This document shows positions 24,901 through 34,080 of a stretch of DNA of 48,893 bases, piece after piece. The stretch is taken from contig WELB01000177.1 of assembly GCA_009602725.1 (NCBI GenBank), positions 198,433 to 247,325 of the forward strand, given 5' to 3'. Below the pieces are notes generated by a model, which had not been told where the DNA came from, ran no database searches, and worked only from the letters and a program-made list of their open reading frames with translations. The translations under genes and the position numbers were made by a program. Each line of letters opens with the position of its first letter. The first letter of the stretch is position 1. Source of the DNA: Spirogloea muscicola (lineage: Eukaryota; Streptophyta; Zygnematophyceae; Spirogloeales; Spirogloeaceae).

Positions 24901-25426
24901 GGTCCGAAGGGTGAACGTGTTGCCACTTTGTATGTGCGGCAGCCGAGGCCAGGCCGAACGCAGATGCAATGCAGAAGTCGCTGCAGCGAATGTGAGTAAA
25001 GCGAGCATGCCTAATTATCCAAGGGAGAAAGGAGAATGCGGCTGCTGATATGAGAGGGGCGGCTGTAAAAGCCAGCCAGATGCATACAGGTGTTCATGAC
25101 GGAGCCAGAAGCAGACAGGGCGCTCTTAGTACCCCCATGTCAGCAGTAGGAAGTCAGATGAGAGCTGCGGGGAGGAAGAGCAACCCCGCTGCGCAAGCCA
25201 GTGGCTGCTGCTAGGAGACCGGCCTGGCGATGCAAAGCAAGCGCCTGGGACCGCTTCAGGGACAAAAATAACCGCATGCGGTAGCAGGACAGAAGACCCA
25301 AAAGGCACCGAGCCTCCAGGAAGTGCTGCGCCCAGCCGGGTGGTCCTTGTACTTGTGAGAGGCGAGAAGGCGCGCGGAGCCCATGAAATGAATGGGAGTC
25401 CAACTCAAGCTAATACACTGTTCATA
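21986..25426. repeat. Repeat block I: nested copies of the mosaic family
   Basis: No gene is supported in these 3.4 kb. It begins at a single N (22001) followed by the reversed end module (cattgttcaggcagagtcga). Copies of the end module recur at 22196-22225 (minus), 22720-22785 (plus) and 25365-25425 (minus). Modules with the GGCTG...CAGCCC inverted core occur around 23060, 23310, 24016-24041, 24500-24560 and 24862-24890. Minus-strand copies of a segment whose translation includes ADALHLRAGRAWLQRQ lie at 23440-23640, with related DNA at 24630-25010 and 25110-25330. Arrangement in both orientations suggests serial insertion and rearrangement. Confidence 0.7.
22481..22521. repeat. Oligo(A) insert between 11-bp direct repeats
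   Basis: The sequence agctgcgcttc occurs at 22481-22491 and again at 22511-22521, flanking aagagg plus a 13-A run. This is the layout of a target-site duplication around an extremely truncated retro-insert consisting of little more than a poly(A) tail. Replication slippage is the alternative. Confidence 0.55.
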
Positions 25427-25892
25427 CAGTCAAATCTTGTTATAGGCACCTCTCGATATAGGCACATTAGGGCAAAACCTTGATAGTGGCACCATTTTGC
25501 GGGAAGCACTTTTTTCCCCCGGCAAATGTGACTCGATACAGGAACGTGCCTGTATGTACAGGCACAGTTTTTCGGGGCAGATTCCTCCACTAGAAGTGCC
25601 TATATGAAAACAAATCAACATATCTCTCATATTCTCTACAGGGGTTAGGGTTGAGGTTTAGGGTTTAGGGTGTGGGGTTTAGGGTTGAGGTCTAGGGTTA
25701 GGGTCTAGTTTTTAAACCCTAACCCTAAACCTAAACCCAAAAAGCCATTTTCAATATAATTTGATATATTGCTGATTGTCACGGTAGAAGCACATTTGGG
25801 GGCAATAGTGCCTCTACAACGAACAAGCACACCTCGATATTGTCACATATTTTCGCCAAACCGGCCGACGTGCCTATAACAAGGTTTGACTG
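25427..25892. mobile_element. 466-bp MITE, pogo/Tc1-mariner-like TIRs, TA target site
   Basis: The ends are inverted repeats matching at 22 of 23 bases, beginning cagtcaaatcttgttatagg on the left (25427-25449) and cagtcaaaccttgttatagg on the reverse strand of the right end (25870-25892). Both ends abut TA (25425-25426 and 25893-25894), the target duplication of the Tc1/mariner superfamily; CAGTCAAACCT-type ends are characteristic of its pogo/Tigger branch. No transposase is encoded, so it would need one in trans. Subterminal motifs resembling tcgatataggcac recur several times inside both halves. The centre holds telomere-like repeats in head-to-head orientation. It is inserted in a dispersed-repeat copy and ends 106 bp before the GC1-like start codon. 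Confidence 0.85.
25641..25739. repeat. Interstitial telomere-like repeats, head-to-head
   Basis: Degenerate TTTAGGG/TTAGGG-type units run on the plus strand from 25641 to about 25709, then turn into CCCTAA/CCCTAAA units from about 25713 to 25739, separated by a short T-rich joint. The unit is the plant and green-algal telomere type. The block lies entirely inside the MITE at 25427-25892, so it need not mark a chromosome fusion. Confidence 0.9.
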
Positions 25893-25998
25893 TAGTGCAA
25901 GCTAAACAAGGCTGAGAAGGAGGTGGGGCGACCTGGCCCCGGCACAGCCGGGCCAGGTCGATCCTGACCAGCCCCCCTAGGCGGCTCCAAGAGCGGCC

Positions 25999-28900
25999 AT
26001 GGCAGCCGCCTGCCTGCCGCCGCTGGCCGCCACTGCGCTGCCCACCTCCACCCGCGGCGGCGGCGTCAGGCGCCCACGCGGCGCGCGCCTCGCTGCCCGA
26101 TGGGGATGCAGCGAAGTCCTGGGCCACTGCGTCAGCGACGGACGGAGCTGGGGCTGTGCTGACCTCGCTGCTATCCAGGTGTGGCCTCCTCTGCCCACTG
26201 TCTTTCACGTCTCCTCGGCTCTGCGCACGTCCTAGTCCGTCTCCACGGGCCTGTCTGTGTTCAAGTGGGCGAGTTGTTGTTGACTCTCAGCTGGGAGGTC
26301 CGCAGAGTGTCTCTCTTGTTTGATGGCGTCTCGCCAGTGTCAGTCGCTGACAATGTCCCATTCCCTTGTCGTGACAACTCGTAGTCTTTATCTCTCTTCT
26401 TGAAGGCTGTGAGGATGACCAGGGCAGCAAAAGGGTCCCTGGACTGCCATGCTACAGCTGGAGATAGGTCTCCAGCTCCAGTAAGCATGGTCCAGAGACT
26501 ATGTCTGTTTGAGACAGTTGACGCTTCGAACGTACCAGTAATGTTTGTATGTCAGGAGCGTACTCCGCTTTTATGCATTGCAGAATTGGCCACCCTTTTA
26601 TTTTATGTGCACCGCGCGCCTTCTCTCTATTCAAGAGCGGAAAGTCCGTCATAGCTGTCGTTGGCGGCACTGGCTTCATCGGGAGAAAGCTGGTTGAGAG
26701 GTTGCTTGCTGGTATGTCACACATGCAGAGTGCAAAGTACCATCATGATCAATTTGTGACTCAGTGCTCATCTCCAAAGGCACACCTCGTGCTGTTATTA
26801 ATGAGTCATGTGCTACATGTTGGCTGCAAACGGTGACTGGTGCTTAGAGCTCACTGACAGTTGTCGCCTTACATCATTCTATGGCCTGCACAGACGGTCA
26901 GAATGTGCGTGTGCTAACACGCTCCATCGCCAAAGCCAAAGCTGCACTGCCTGGTTCTTGCTTGTCCCTGACTACCATACTTGCTCATTACTGCTTATCT
27001 GCTAGTCATAATATAACCCCCCTGTTGAAATGGCTGTATCTTCCCTTGGAGAGAGATGTGGAGATGTCTGGTGAAGCTGCAGAGCTCGATGCCCTTCTTG
27101 ATGAGCAAACGGAATGTAGTAATTTGCACGTTGCTAACCCCCCTCCCCTCTTCTGGAGTAGCAGCTAGCAACTTTCACGGCGTTGAGTTCTTTGAGCCAC
27201 GAGACTGGCAAAGGGCCATCGAAGGTTGCAGTGGTGTTGTCAACTTGGCCGGCAAAGCAATTAGCACCAGATGGACCCCAGAGGCAAGTATAACAAGTGC
27301 TGCCCCATATGATATAGTGCAGCACAGTGAGTGCATATGAGGCATATTTACCATACATAATCAGCATTAATTTGCTCAAGCTTCCTTTCTTGGCCAGGTG
27401 AAAGCCGAGCTCAAATCCAGTCGGGTGGAGGCCACCAATAAGGTCAACTTCCTCCTTTCCTCCTTACACTCGGAAAAGCGATAATTCCTAACCCCTTTTA
27501 CCATGACATACTTCTGCTTTGCCCTCGATGTAGCAAAGTGCTGTTGTCAGCTACTCCCTTGTATCATGCTACTGTGTCATTTTGCCCTTGATAAGACAAT
27601 TGCCGTGCACAGATTGTGAACGCAATCAACAATCTTGAAAGAGAGGTGCGGCCCAAGGTTCTGGTCAGTTCCTCTGCACTGGGCTACTATGGTAAGTCTG
27701 AGTTCAAATGGGCAACAAGACCATCAGGTGCATGCAAAAGCACTACTAGCATGGCTTGCAAGAAGCAGTATGATAGTGGCATGTGGGTTCAGCAGGTACT
27801 AGCAAGACAGACATATTTGATGAAACAAGCCCTTCTGGAAATGACTACCTGGCAGAGGTGAAGGCCGTGATAGTATACAGCCTCTAAACCTTGTATTGCA
27901 AGTTTCTGCATGTGGGGATCAGGCTGGCCAGTTTGCATACCAGGCATTAGCATTACTTACAAGCATGATAGACTGCCGCTTTTGAGTTGCTTGGACTGAT
28001 TTTACACAGCTGTCTAGAAAGTATGGGGGTACTTGACCCAGCAACTCCGTCATCAGCCATAAGTATGGCTGATGATTTGAGATTGACAAGAAGAAACCTT
28101 CATCCTTTCAAGCTTCAGGTCTGTGTGGCATGGGAGGCTGCATCAAGCCAATTGGATCAGGCTGTCACAAGACTGGTTCAACTCCGAACTGGCATAGTGC
28201 TGGACAAGGATGGTGGAGCACTTGGTGGGTGCTAAGCTTTATTAGCATAACATTTGCCACCAGATCAAGCTGCCTTGAGGTCTAAAAGTTCATCGCACAT
28301 TTACATATGGTGATGGCCAGAAAGGTTCCAACATTGGGCGTGCAGGCGATAATGCACTAACTTCTGGTATCATCTCTTGCAGCTAAGATGATTCCCATTT
28401 TCAAGATATTTGCTGGAGGACCCTTAGGCTCTGGAAAACAATGGTACACAGCAACATCTTTGGGATTGCCGCTCATCTTCGCACTTGGTAAAGTGTGTTC
28501 AGCATCTCACGAATGATGTCTGTGGCCCAGGTTTTCCTGGGTACATAGGGACGACCTTGTCTCGCTTATCATGGAGGCTCTCAGGAACCCATCGTACACA
28601 GGTTCATCCTTTCTTACAACTGTACCTTTCAATAAACAACAGTCTGCTCAGGGACTTAACAACCCATCTAATGACCACAGTGGCCAAAGTTTAGCAAGTT
28701 GCTGGTCTACTTCACTGTGGGCTTGAAGAGGCTTGAACGTGGCATCTAGGTGCTTGCAAGAAAGCCTATGTATTGATGGATGAATGTGCAGGTGTCATTA
28801 ATGGAACTGCACCACATCCTGTGCGACTCGCGGAAATGTGCGACCAACTTGGGCGCATGATGGGTCGCCCTTCTTGGCTACCTGTGCCAGAGTTTGTAAT

Positions 28901-29227
28901 CAAAATGATGCTGGGAGACGGAGCAGTTGTGGTACGTCCATCTACACTCTTGTGATGTCTGCAGTGCACCAATCAAGGTTTCTGCCCTACAACAAGCTCC
29001 CCCCGCGTTCTGGCGGGTATCTGCAACAGCACAGAGTTGCAGAGTATGAGTATTGTATGAGTTTCAATTTGTACTCCATCTTGGCAAGCTCTCTCAGACT
29101 AGCTGGCTGGTGCTGTCAGCAGGTGCTGGAGGGGCAGAAGGTCCTTCCCAAACGGGCTCAGGATCTCGGATTTGCCTTCAGATACCCCTACGTTGGTGAT
29201 GCTATATCGTCTATATTGGCCAACTAG
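25999..29227 (+). CDS. GC1/SulA-like atypical SDR epimerase, putative plastid
   Basis: An NAD(P)-binding atypical short-chain dehydrogenase of the YfcH/SDR39U1 group, whose plant member GC1 (SulA) is linked to chloroplast division. Thirteen exons (25999-26178, 26406-26480, 26636-26711, 26894-26953, 27165-27283, 27398-27442, 27613-27691, 27796-27857, 28119-28224, 28383-28443, 28531-28601, 28792-28931, 29123-29227) give an in-phase 392-residue protein. Residues 1-85 are Ala/Arg-rich like a plastid transit peptide. The Rossmann motif [12 protein letters not shown] is at about 94-105. Then come [35 protein letters not shown], and the C-terminal DUF1731 part ([12 protein letters not shown]...[12 protein letters not shown]). 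Intron 5 has a GC donor (GAG|gcaagt). The acceptor region of intron 2 lies in a dispersed-repeat end. Enzymatic substrate is unknown; plastid location is inferred. Confidence 0.92.
28051..28074. repeat. Perfect 10-bp hairpin in GC1-like intron 8
   Basis: Stem catcagccat, loop aagt, and exact reverse complement, 45 bases before the acceptor at 28118. Confidence 0.88.
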
Positions 29228-29534
29228 AAAAGTCAACCAATCTTCAGCGCCCTCTAGCTCCTCAATGACGTCAAGCCTCCTCTCTGCTTGCTCCGCAACA
29301 ACAGTGCCAGTATTGCTCTGCCCACAGATTGGAGCATGGGGTACAATGCTTACCGCGTGTATCAGTGACTGCAGAACCTCCCTTGAGCAGTGGTGATAAG
29401 AAACCTAGGAGACACTGGCCCCTAGAGACCGGATGGAAATTCCCATCTTCCCTGTTTATGCTGCGAACCTTTGCAGTCTGTGAGGTTCAAGAATGATCTA
29501 TCGAGGAGGAACACTCGCATGTCTTGAGACCGTA
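29228..29534. other. Convergent 3' intergenic region
   Basis: 307 bases between the GC1-like stop (plus) and the RPB9 stop (minus). No gene or repeat recognised; presumptive 3' UTRs. Confidence 0.5.
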
Positions 29535-30465
29535 TCAATCCCGCCATCTATACCCGCAGTTGGGATTGCAGCAGACAAAGAAGAGGGTCATTCCTTCCTC
29601 GCCTCTGCTCGTGGCCTGCTCATCCCAGCCAGTACGAGTATCAGTATCAGGTTGATTCATTATTGACACATGAGCCTCCTTCAGGCTTGACCGACAAATC
29701 TGCAATGACCTCGCAAGCAGACTAATACCTGTAGATTTCCAGGCCAGGTACGATTTCAAAGTATAAAATACACTTCACCTTCTCAATCAAGTAGTCAATC
29801 ATGTAAATGATGCTTCTATTGAGACACTCTGCAGAGAGTGGGGTCAAGGGCTGGCCTGAAAGAAGACCGCCTCAGCATGTGAGCACTTGGCACAGCGGAC
29901 GCTCTTTGTACGGGGGAGTGTGGGGTCGGCTGTTACGTCCTGAAGAATCTGTGTCCGCTCGTCAGCCGTGTGGGCTATCTCGTTGCGATACACACAGTTA
30001 TTCTCTGCTGGTTCCTGCACAGTCAGGGCAAGGTTTTGGCACAGTGCTGCTTGTGTCTGGCTGCTGTTCCAGTCTCAGAGCCAAAAAAGCCCTTGACGCT
30101 GCTTGCTTCCTCGACAGGTGAGGTACATGGCCTGGCCAGCGCTACGTCTACTTGTGTACAAGCTGCCAATCTGCATGCGTGATACGCTACATCCAGAAGG
30201 TGGCAAGGACGGCGAGCACAGCACCTGATGGTTGCAGTTCCGGCATGCGTACAACAGAATTTTGCGCTCCCGGTCCTCCCGGGGGTAGAGGATGTTGTTA
30301 CTAATCACAGGAGCACAATACCAGTGCCGTGTCAGTAGTGATGAGCGGAAGGGCGATTAACTTCCTCAGAGGAAGTGGCCTCCCGTGACTGATGCTACGA
30401 GAGGCGGGCACGCGCAGGAAGCAGCAGCCTGCTCACCACTCGCGGCAGAACTTCATTGTACTCAT
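29535..30465 (-). CDS. RPB9: RNA polymerase II subunit RPB9
   Basis: A small zinc-ribbon subunit of RNA polymerase II, involved in start-site selection, elongation and fidelity. Four exons (30437-30465, 30225-30300, 29856-30014, 29535-29615) give exactly 114 residues, the length of the plant proteins. The N-terminal ribbon has FCREC and YACRNCNHQ (C-x2-C, C-x2-C). The middle is [19 protein letters not shown] and [20 protein letters not shown]. The C-terminal TFIIS-like ribbon ends [19 protein letters not shown], with ARGEEG-like TSRGEEG before it. All eight zinc ligands are present. The start [10 protein letters not shown] matches orthologues. Introns 1 and 2 are ordinary GT-AG; intron 3 (29616-29855) has no GT donor and is bounded by CAGGCCA on both sides, so its exact splice point is ambiguous, although the protein reads correctly across it. 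Confidence 0.97.
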
Positions 30466-31738
30466 GGCTGAGAAATCGGCGGCACCACGACCAAAGCTGG
30501 GCAGCGCTGGTGGCAGCAGCGAAGGCTCAGGTCGGAGGGCGTGCCACCGCAGCTGCGCCGCCGTCTTCAGAAGGCTGTCGAGCGCGGCGGGGGGGCTTCG
30601 GCAGAAGCGAGCGGCTGCCGATGGCGGGGAGCGCGCGGAGCTTTTGGGGGGGGGGTGGGGTTGGGGTTTGGTTGTGGAAGAACATGAGGGGGTTTGCTTG
30701 GAGAAGCTTCTCAAAGGGAGTAGCCGTTGGAGCCTCGGCGGACCGGTAACCTTCGATGGCCACCTCTTCAGTCTGGCTCGCCCTATAGCCGAGGGCGTGG
30801 CGACGAGCGCAGAACGAGGAAGCTGCTGCTGGGTCGGGGGCGTCTGCGACCACTGGGAGCACGGCTTGCTCCCCAGCGCCTGTTCACCAGCCTACACTTC
30901 ACGGCATTCTTTACCTGTGGGCGAGCACTGTCTTTGACCTGGCACGTCATGACCAGGGGAGAAGGAGCTTCTTCTCCACAAGCTGCTGCAGCAATGTGGA
31001 CAAGACAATGGCTGTGAGAGGCCAGCCCAAAGCGAGAGAGAGAGAAGTGGTACTCCCAATGGGGGCAAGGGCTGCGAAAAGCCAGCCCAGGAGAATTGAC
31101 AAAGGTTCGAAGGGGCCTAAGAGCGTTGAGCAGCTACAAAGGGGCCTGAGGATGCGATGGGAAAAACAGGGGGAGGATGGATCACTCAGTAATTACGAGT
31201 GAGGAGCCTCAGATCCGACAGACTAGCTGCCGGGAAGCTATCACCCTGACGAAAGCCAGAGGCCGCAGCAAGAGCACGGCCAGCACGCAGATGCAGAGCG
31301 TGGGCCATGGACCGCTGGAGGGACACTGACAATCTCATCCGGTATACCTGAGCCCACGAGCCAGCTGCATTACAGTTAGCCGAGAGAGAGAAAAAAAAGA
31401 GAAAGCGGCTGCTGATGTGAAAGAATCGGCTGTGAAATGCCAGCCAGATGCATACAGGTGTTCATGACGGAGCCAAAGGCTAGGCAGGCAGGGCGCAAAT
31501 GCAGGGCGAGAATGAGGGAATGAACGAGCTCTCGGTGACCGCCAGTCAACGGCCGCAAGTGGGAGCCCGCAGCAACGACATCAAGTGACGTCCTTTCGTC
31601 TCCTTCTTAAGCTGCGAATTCTGAGGCCTTGTCCTCGGCCGCCTCGGAGGCCCCGCCGCCCGCGCCGGCGCCGCCGGCGCGGCGCGCGGCTCCTGGGCGC
31701 CGCAGCCCTGGGCCGGCCTGCTCTGCTTCGCCTTCGGC
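30466..31738. other. GC-rich promoter region plus repeat copies
   Basis: Between the divergent RPB9 and GT43 genes. 30466-30950 is GC-rich with a G-run (about 30645-30660) and shadow frames on both strands. 31006-31031 and 31064-31091 are GGCTG...CCAGCCC modules. 31046-31149 is an inverted copy of 36334-36438. 31240-31330 is a minus-strand copy of the segment whose translation includes LQRSMAHALHLRAGRAL. No gene recognised. Confidence 0.6.
31046..31149 (-). repeat. ~105-bp repeat module, inverted relative to 36334-36438
   Basis: Read on the minus strand it begins tcaggcccctttgtagctgc and includes gaacctttgtcaattct, gggctggcttttcgcagccc and ttgcccccattgggagt. The plus-strand copies at 36334-36438 and (partly) 35790-35882 match with only scattered substitutions. 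The centre is an imperfect inverted repeat (GGGCTGG...GCAGCCC). Non-coding, function unknown. Confidence 0.8.
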
Positions 31739-33666
31739 ATGGCGCTGGGCGTCCTCAGCTTCAACGGCAGCACCACGCCCCGCCCCAGCGGCCCCCCGCG
31801 CCTCGCTGCTGGCGAAGTCCCCGGCATCGCTCTTGCCTCGCCCGCTGCGGGCGCCGCCGTCGGCGAAGGGGCCGGGACGGCACTGAGCGATCGGCTGCAG
31901 AATGCCAGTGATGCGGCCGCGCAAGACGTCGCCAAAGTGAGCCCCAGTGACTCGATTACTCTCCCAGGCCATGTCCTGCTGGCTGTTGGAGCCTGCTCCG
32001 GAGGCGTCTGCGGCTCCCATTCTCCGGGTCATGCGAGACCTTGCCTCTGGGCGCACAGGTCGGGCTGGCAGCCAAGCTGGAGGAGCGGCGTGTGGCGGAG
32101 ACTCGGAAGCTCTGGGAGGAGGTGACGAGCAGCGGTGGCGCTCTGGACGTGGTGGTGCGGAAGCAGCTGATAGTGGTGACGCCGACGTACGTCCGGCCGT
32201 TCCAGGCCATGTACTTGGCCCGACTGGCCAACACGCTGGCGCTGGTTCCGCCCCCGCTCCTCTGGCTTGTCGTCGAGATGGAAGGACAGCACCCTGCCAC
32301 CACCGCACACCTCCTGCGCCGCACAGGTGACGTTGATAGTCGGGAGGAGCGCAGCTGCGGCAGCAAGACCGGCTGTTTCTTGCTGCCTACCGCTCGTGAC
32401 AGTAGGCCCCTTCTGCTGATGGACCTTGAGCTTTCACCGCTGACACTGGTAAGAGCCTCGACAACATGTTGTGCAGGTCTTATGTATCGGCACTTGGTAG
32501 CACACATGAACATGACAGACGTCAAGGACAGAGGCGTGCACCAGGTATTCCCTGTTCTGCACGCAATCAAGGAGCTGTTCATGCATGCAGCAGTCTGGTC
32601 CTCAGCAGTGGTGCTGAGGATCTCATCACTAGGCCATCTCGTTCCTCATTAGTGGAAGACAGAGACATGGCTACTCAAAGCTACGGGAAGTTTCGTCAAT
32701 ATTACAGTATATCAAGTCCACAGTTGTGCTGTTGATGCAGCGAAATGCTGCATTGGAGCACATCGAGCAGCACCGACTGGATGCTATTGTGTACTTGGCA
32801 GACGATGACAATGTCTACTCGCTGAAACTTTTTGAGGAGATGCGGCAGATAGAGTGAGTCATTTTGTAAAGCTTACAACAGTCTTGAACTCGTGGGCCTG
32901 CTTTTGCGGCTGGCAAAATACAGCACTAGCATGTATACACAACATTGAATCTTGCCGTGCAATTAGCATACTGCTAGTTGTGCAGGCTAAAGCCTTAGCT
33001 GCTGTAGCCTCTACATTTTCCAGGCGGTTTGGTGTTTGGCCCGTGGGGATGCTTCAGCAGGGCAAATCGAGGCCAGTTATTGAAGGCCCCGTCTGCAAGG
33101 AGAAGACTGTTGTGGGCTGGCACACGAATGAGAGAAGCAAGATGTTGAGGCGTTTTCATGTCGATATGTGCGGATTTGCTTTCAATAGCACCATCTTGTG
33201 GGATCCTCACCTGTGGAGAAGGCCTACTTCGGATCCAATTCGTCAGCTTGATACTGTGAAGGAAGGCTTTCAGGTCTTGTAAACTGTGCTCTTGTCTTTT
33301 GCAGAAAATTGGAAGTGTCTGTTGACACCTGCATGTTATCAAGATTCTGAGTACTCTCCTGAAGCTTCTGTGTCAGGGAGTGCCCTGACACAGAAGTTGC
33401 TGTTCGTCTGTAGGTACTCAGTAACCTAGTACGTATTTTCCAAGTTTTTCTTTTCTTGACTCTTCGTATGTGGTGGGGATTTGCAGGAGACCACATTCAT
33501 AGAGCAACTGGTGGCTGATGAAAGCCAGATGGAGGGATTGGCCAGCGGGTGCCTGGAGGTGCTAGTTTGGCATCTACATCTTGAAGCTCCAATATTTGCC
33601 CCATTTCCCAGGACTTGGACTCTTGCACATCCCCTTTCTGTGACAGTCCCATTGGAGAAGCTATGA
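31739..33666 (+). CDS. Glycosyltransferase family 43 (glucuronyl/xylosyltransferase-like)
   Basis: A Golgi-type inverting glycosyltransferase of CAZy family GT43 (animal glucuronyltransferases, plant IRX9/IRX14 xylan proteins). Exons 31739-31936, 32059-32326, 32477-32544, 32741-32853, 33024-33273 and 33487-33666 give 358 residues in phase. Family blocks: [20 protein letters not shown] near the catalytic N-terminus, [26 protein letters not shown], the metal/nucleotide-binding [14 protein letters not shown] (DDD), [10 protein letters not shown], and the acceptor block [17 protein letters not shown], ending near [11 protein letters not shown]. The stretch just before and after the ATG at 31739 (WAGLLCFAFG, then MALGVLSF) is hydrophobic and fits a type II signal anchor, so the true start may lie upstream in the GC-rich DNA or in another exon. 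Donor and acceptor sugars are not predictable. Confidence 0.92.
33365..33396. repeat. Perfect 14-bp hairpin in GT43 intron
   Basis: Stem cttctgtgtcaggg (33365-33378), loop agtg, and its exact reverse complement (33383-33396). It lies in the last intron of the GT43 gene. Confidence 0.9.
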
Positions 33667-34080
33667 GCTGGCATATTGCTGATCCTCTAAATGGAGAATC
33701 AGTCTGATGCAACAGAAACTCCTCAGATTCGCTGGGGGTTGCTGGTCTGCTCGCACTTCTTGACCACCTGGTGTATATAATCAGTAATTTGTGGCAAGCA
33801 TGCAGCTTCCTGATAGGCTTGCCATTCGACATATTCAGGCTGCTGGCCATTCAGGTGGCAATTTGGAAGCACTTGACTGCCTTGAGCATACATTCTTCTA
33901 GCACTTTGAGATGTTGCAACCGAAGCTGCATTTGAGCAGAATGTTTGGTGTCGGCTTCTGTCGAACGAGACTTTGATAGAGCCACAAGCATGGGACACTC
34001 AGTTCTCTGAAGAATAATGAATAGTCAAGTTCTGCATGTCCTCTGCCCTTATTGAGATTGTGCAAGTCCAAGCGCAGAAA
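33667..34080. other. Convergent 3' intergenic region
   Basis: Between the GT43 stop (plus) and the bL35c stop (minus). A minus-strand frame at 33723-33998 lacks an ATG start at its listed end and resembles no family I know. I see only presumptive 3' UTRs. Confidence 0.5.

Noticed and set aside
25641-25739. Chromosome-fusion scar
   Set aside because: The telomere-like block is inside an element with clear TIRs and TA duplication, which explains its presence more simply.
31585-32330. Overlapping long frames at the GT43 5' end
   Set aside because: They disagree with the GT43 reading frame and the splice sites that give a continuous family match.
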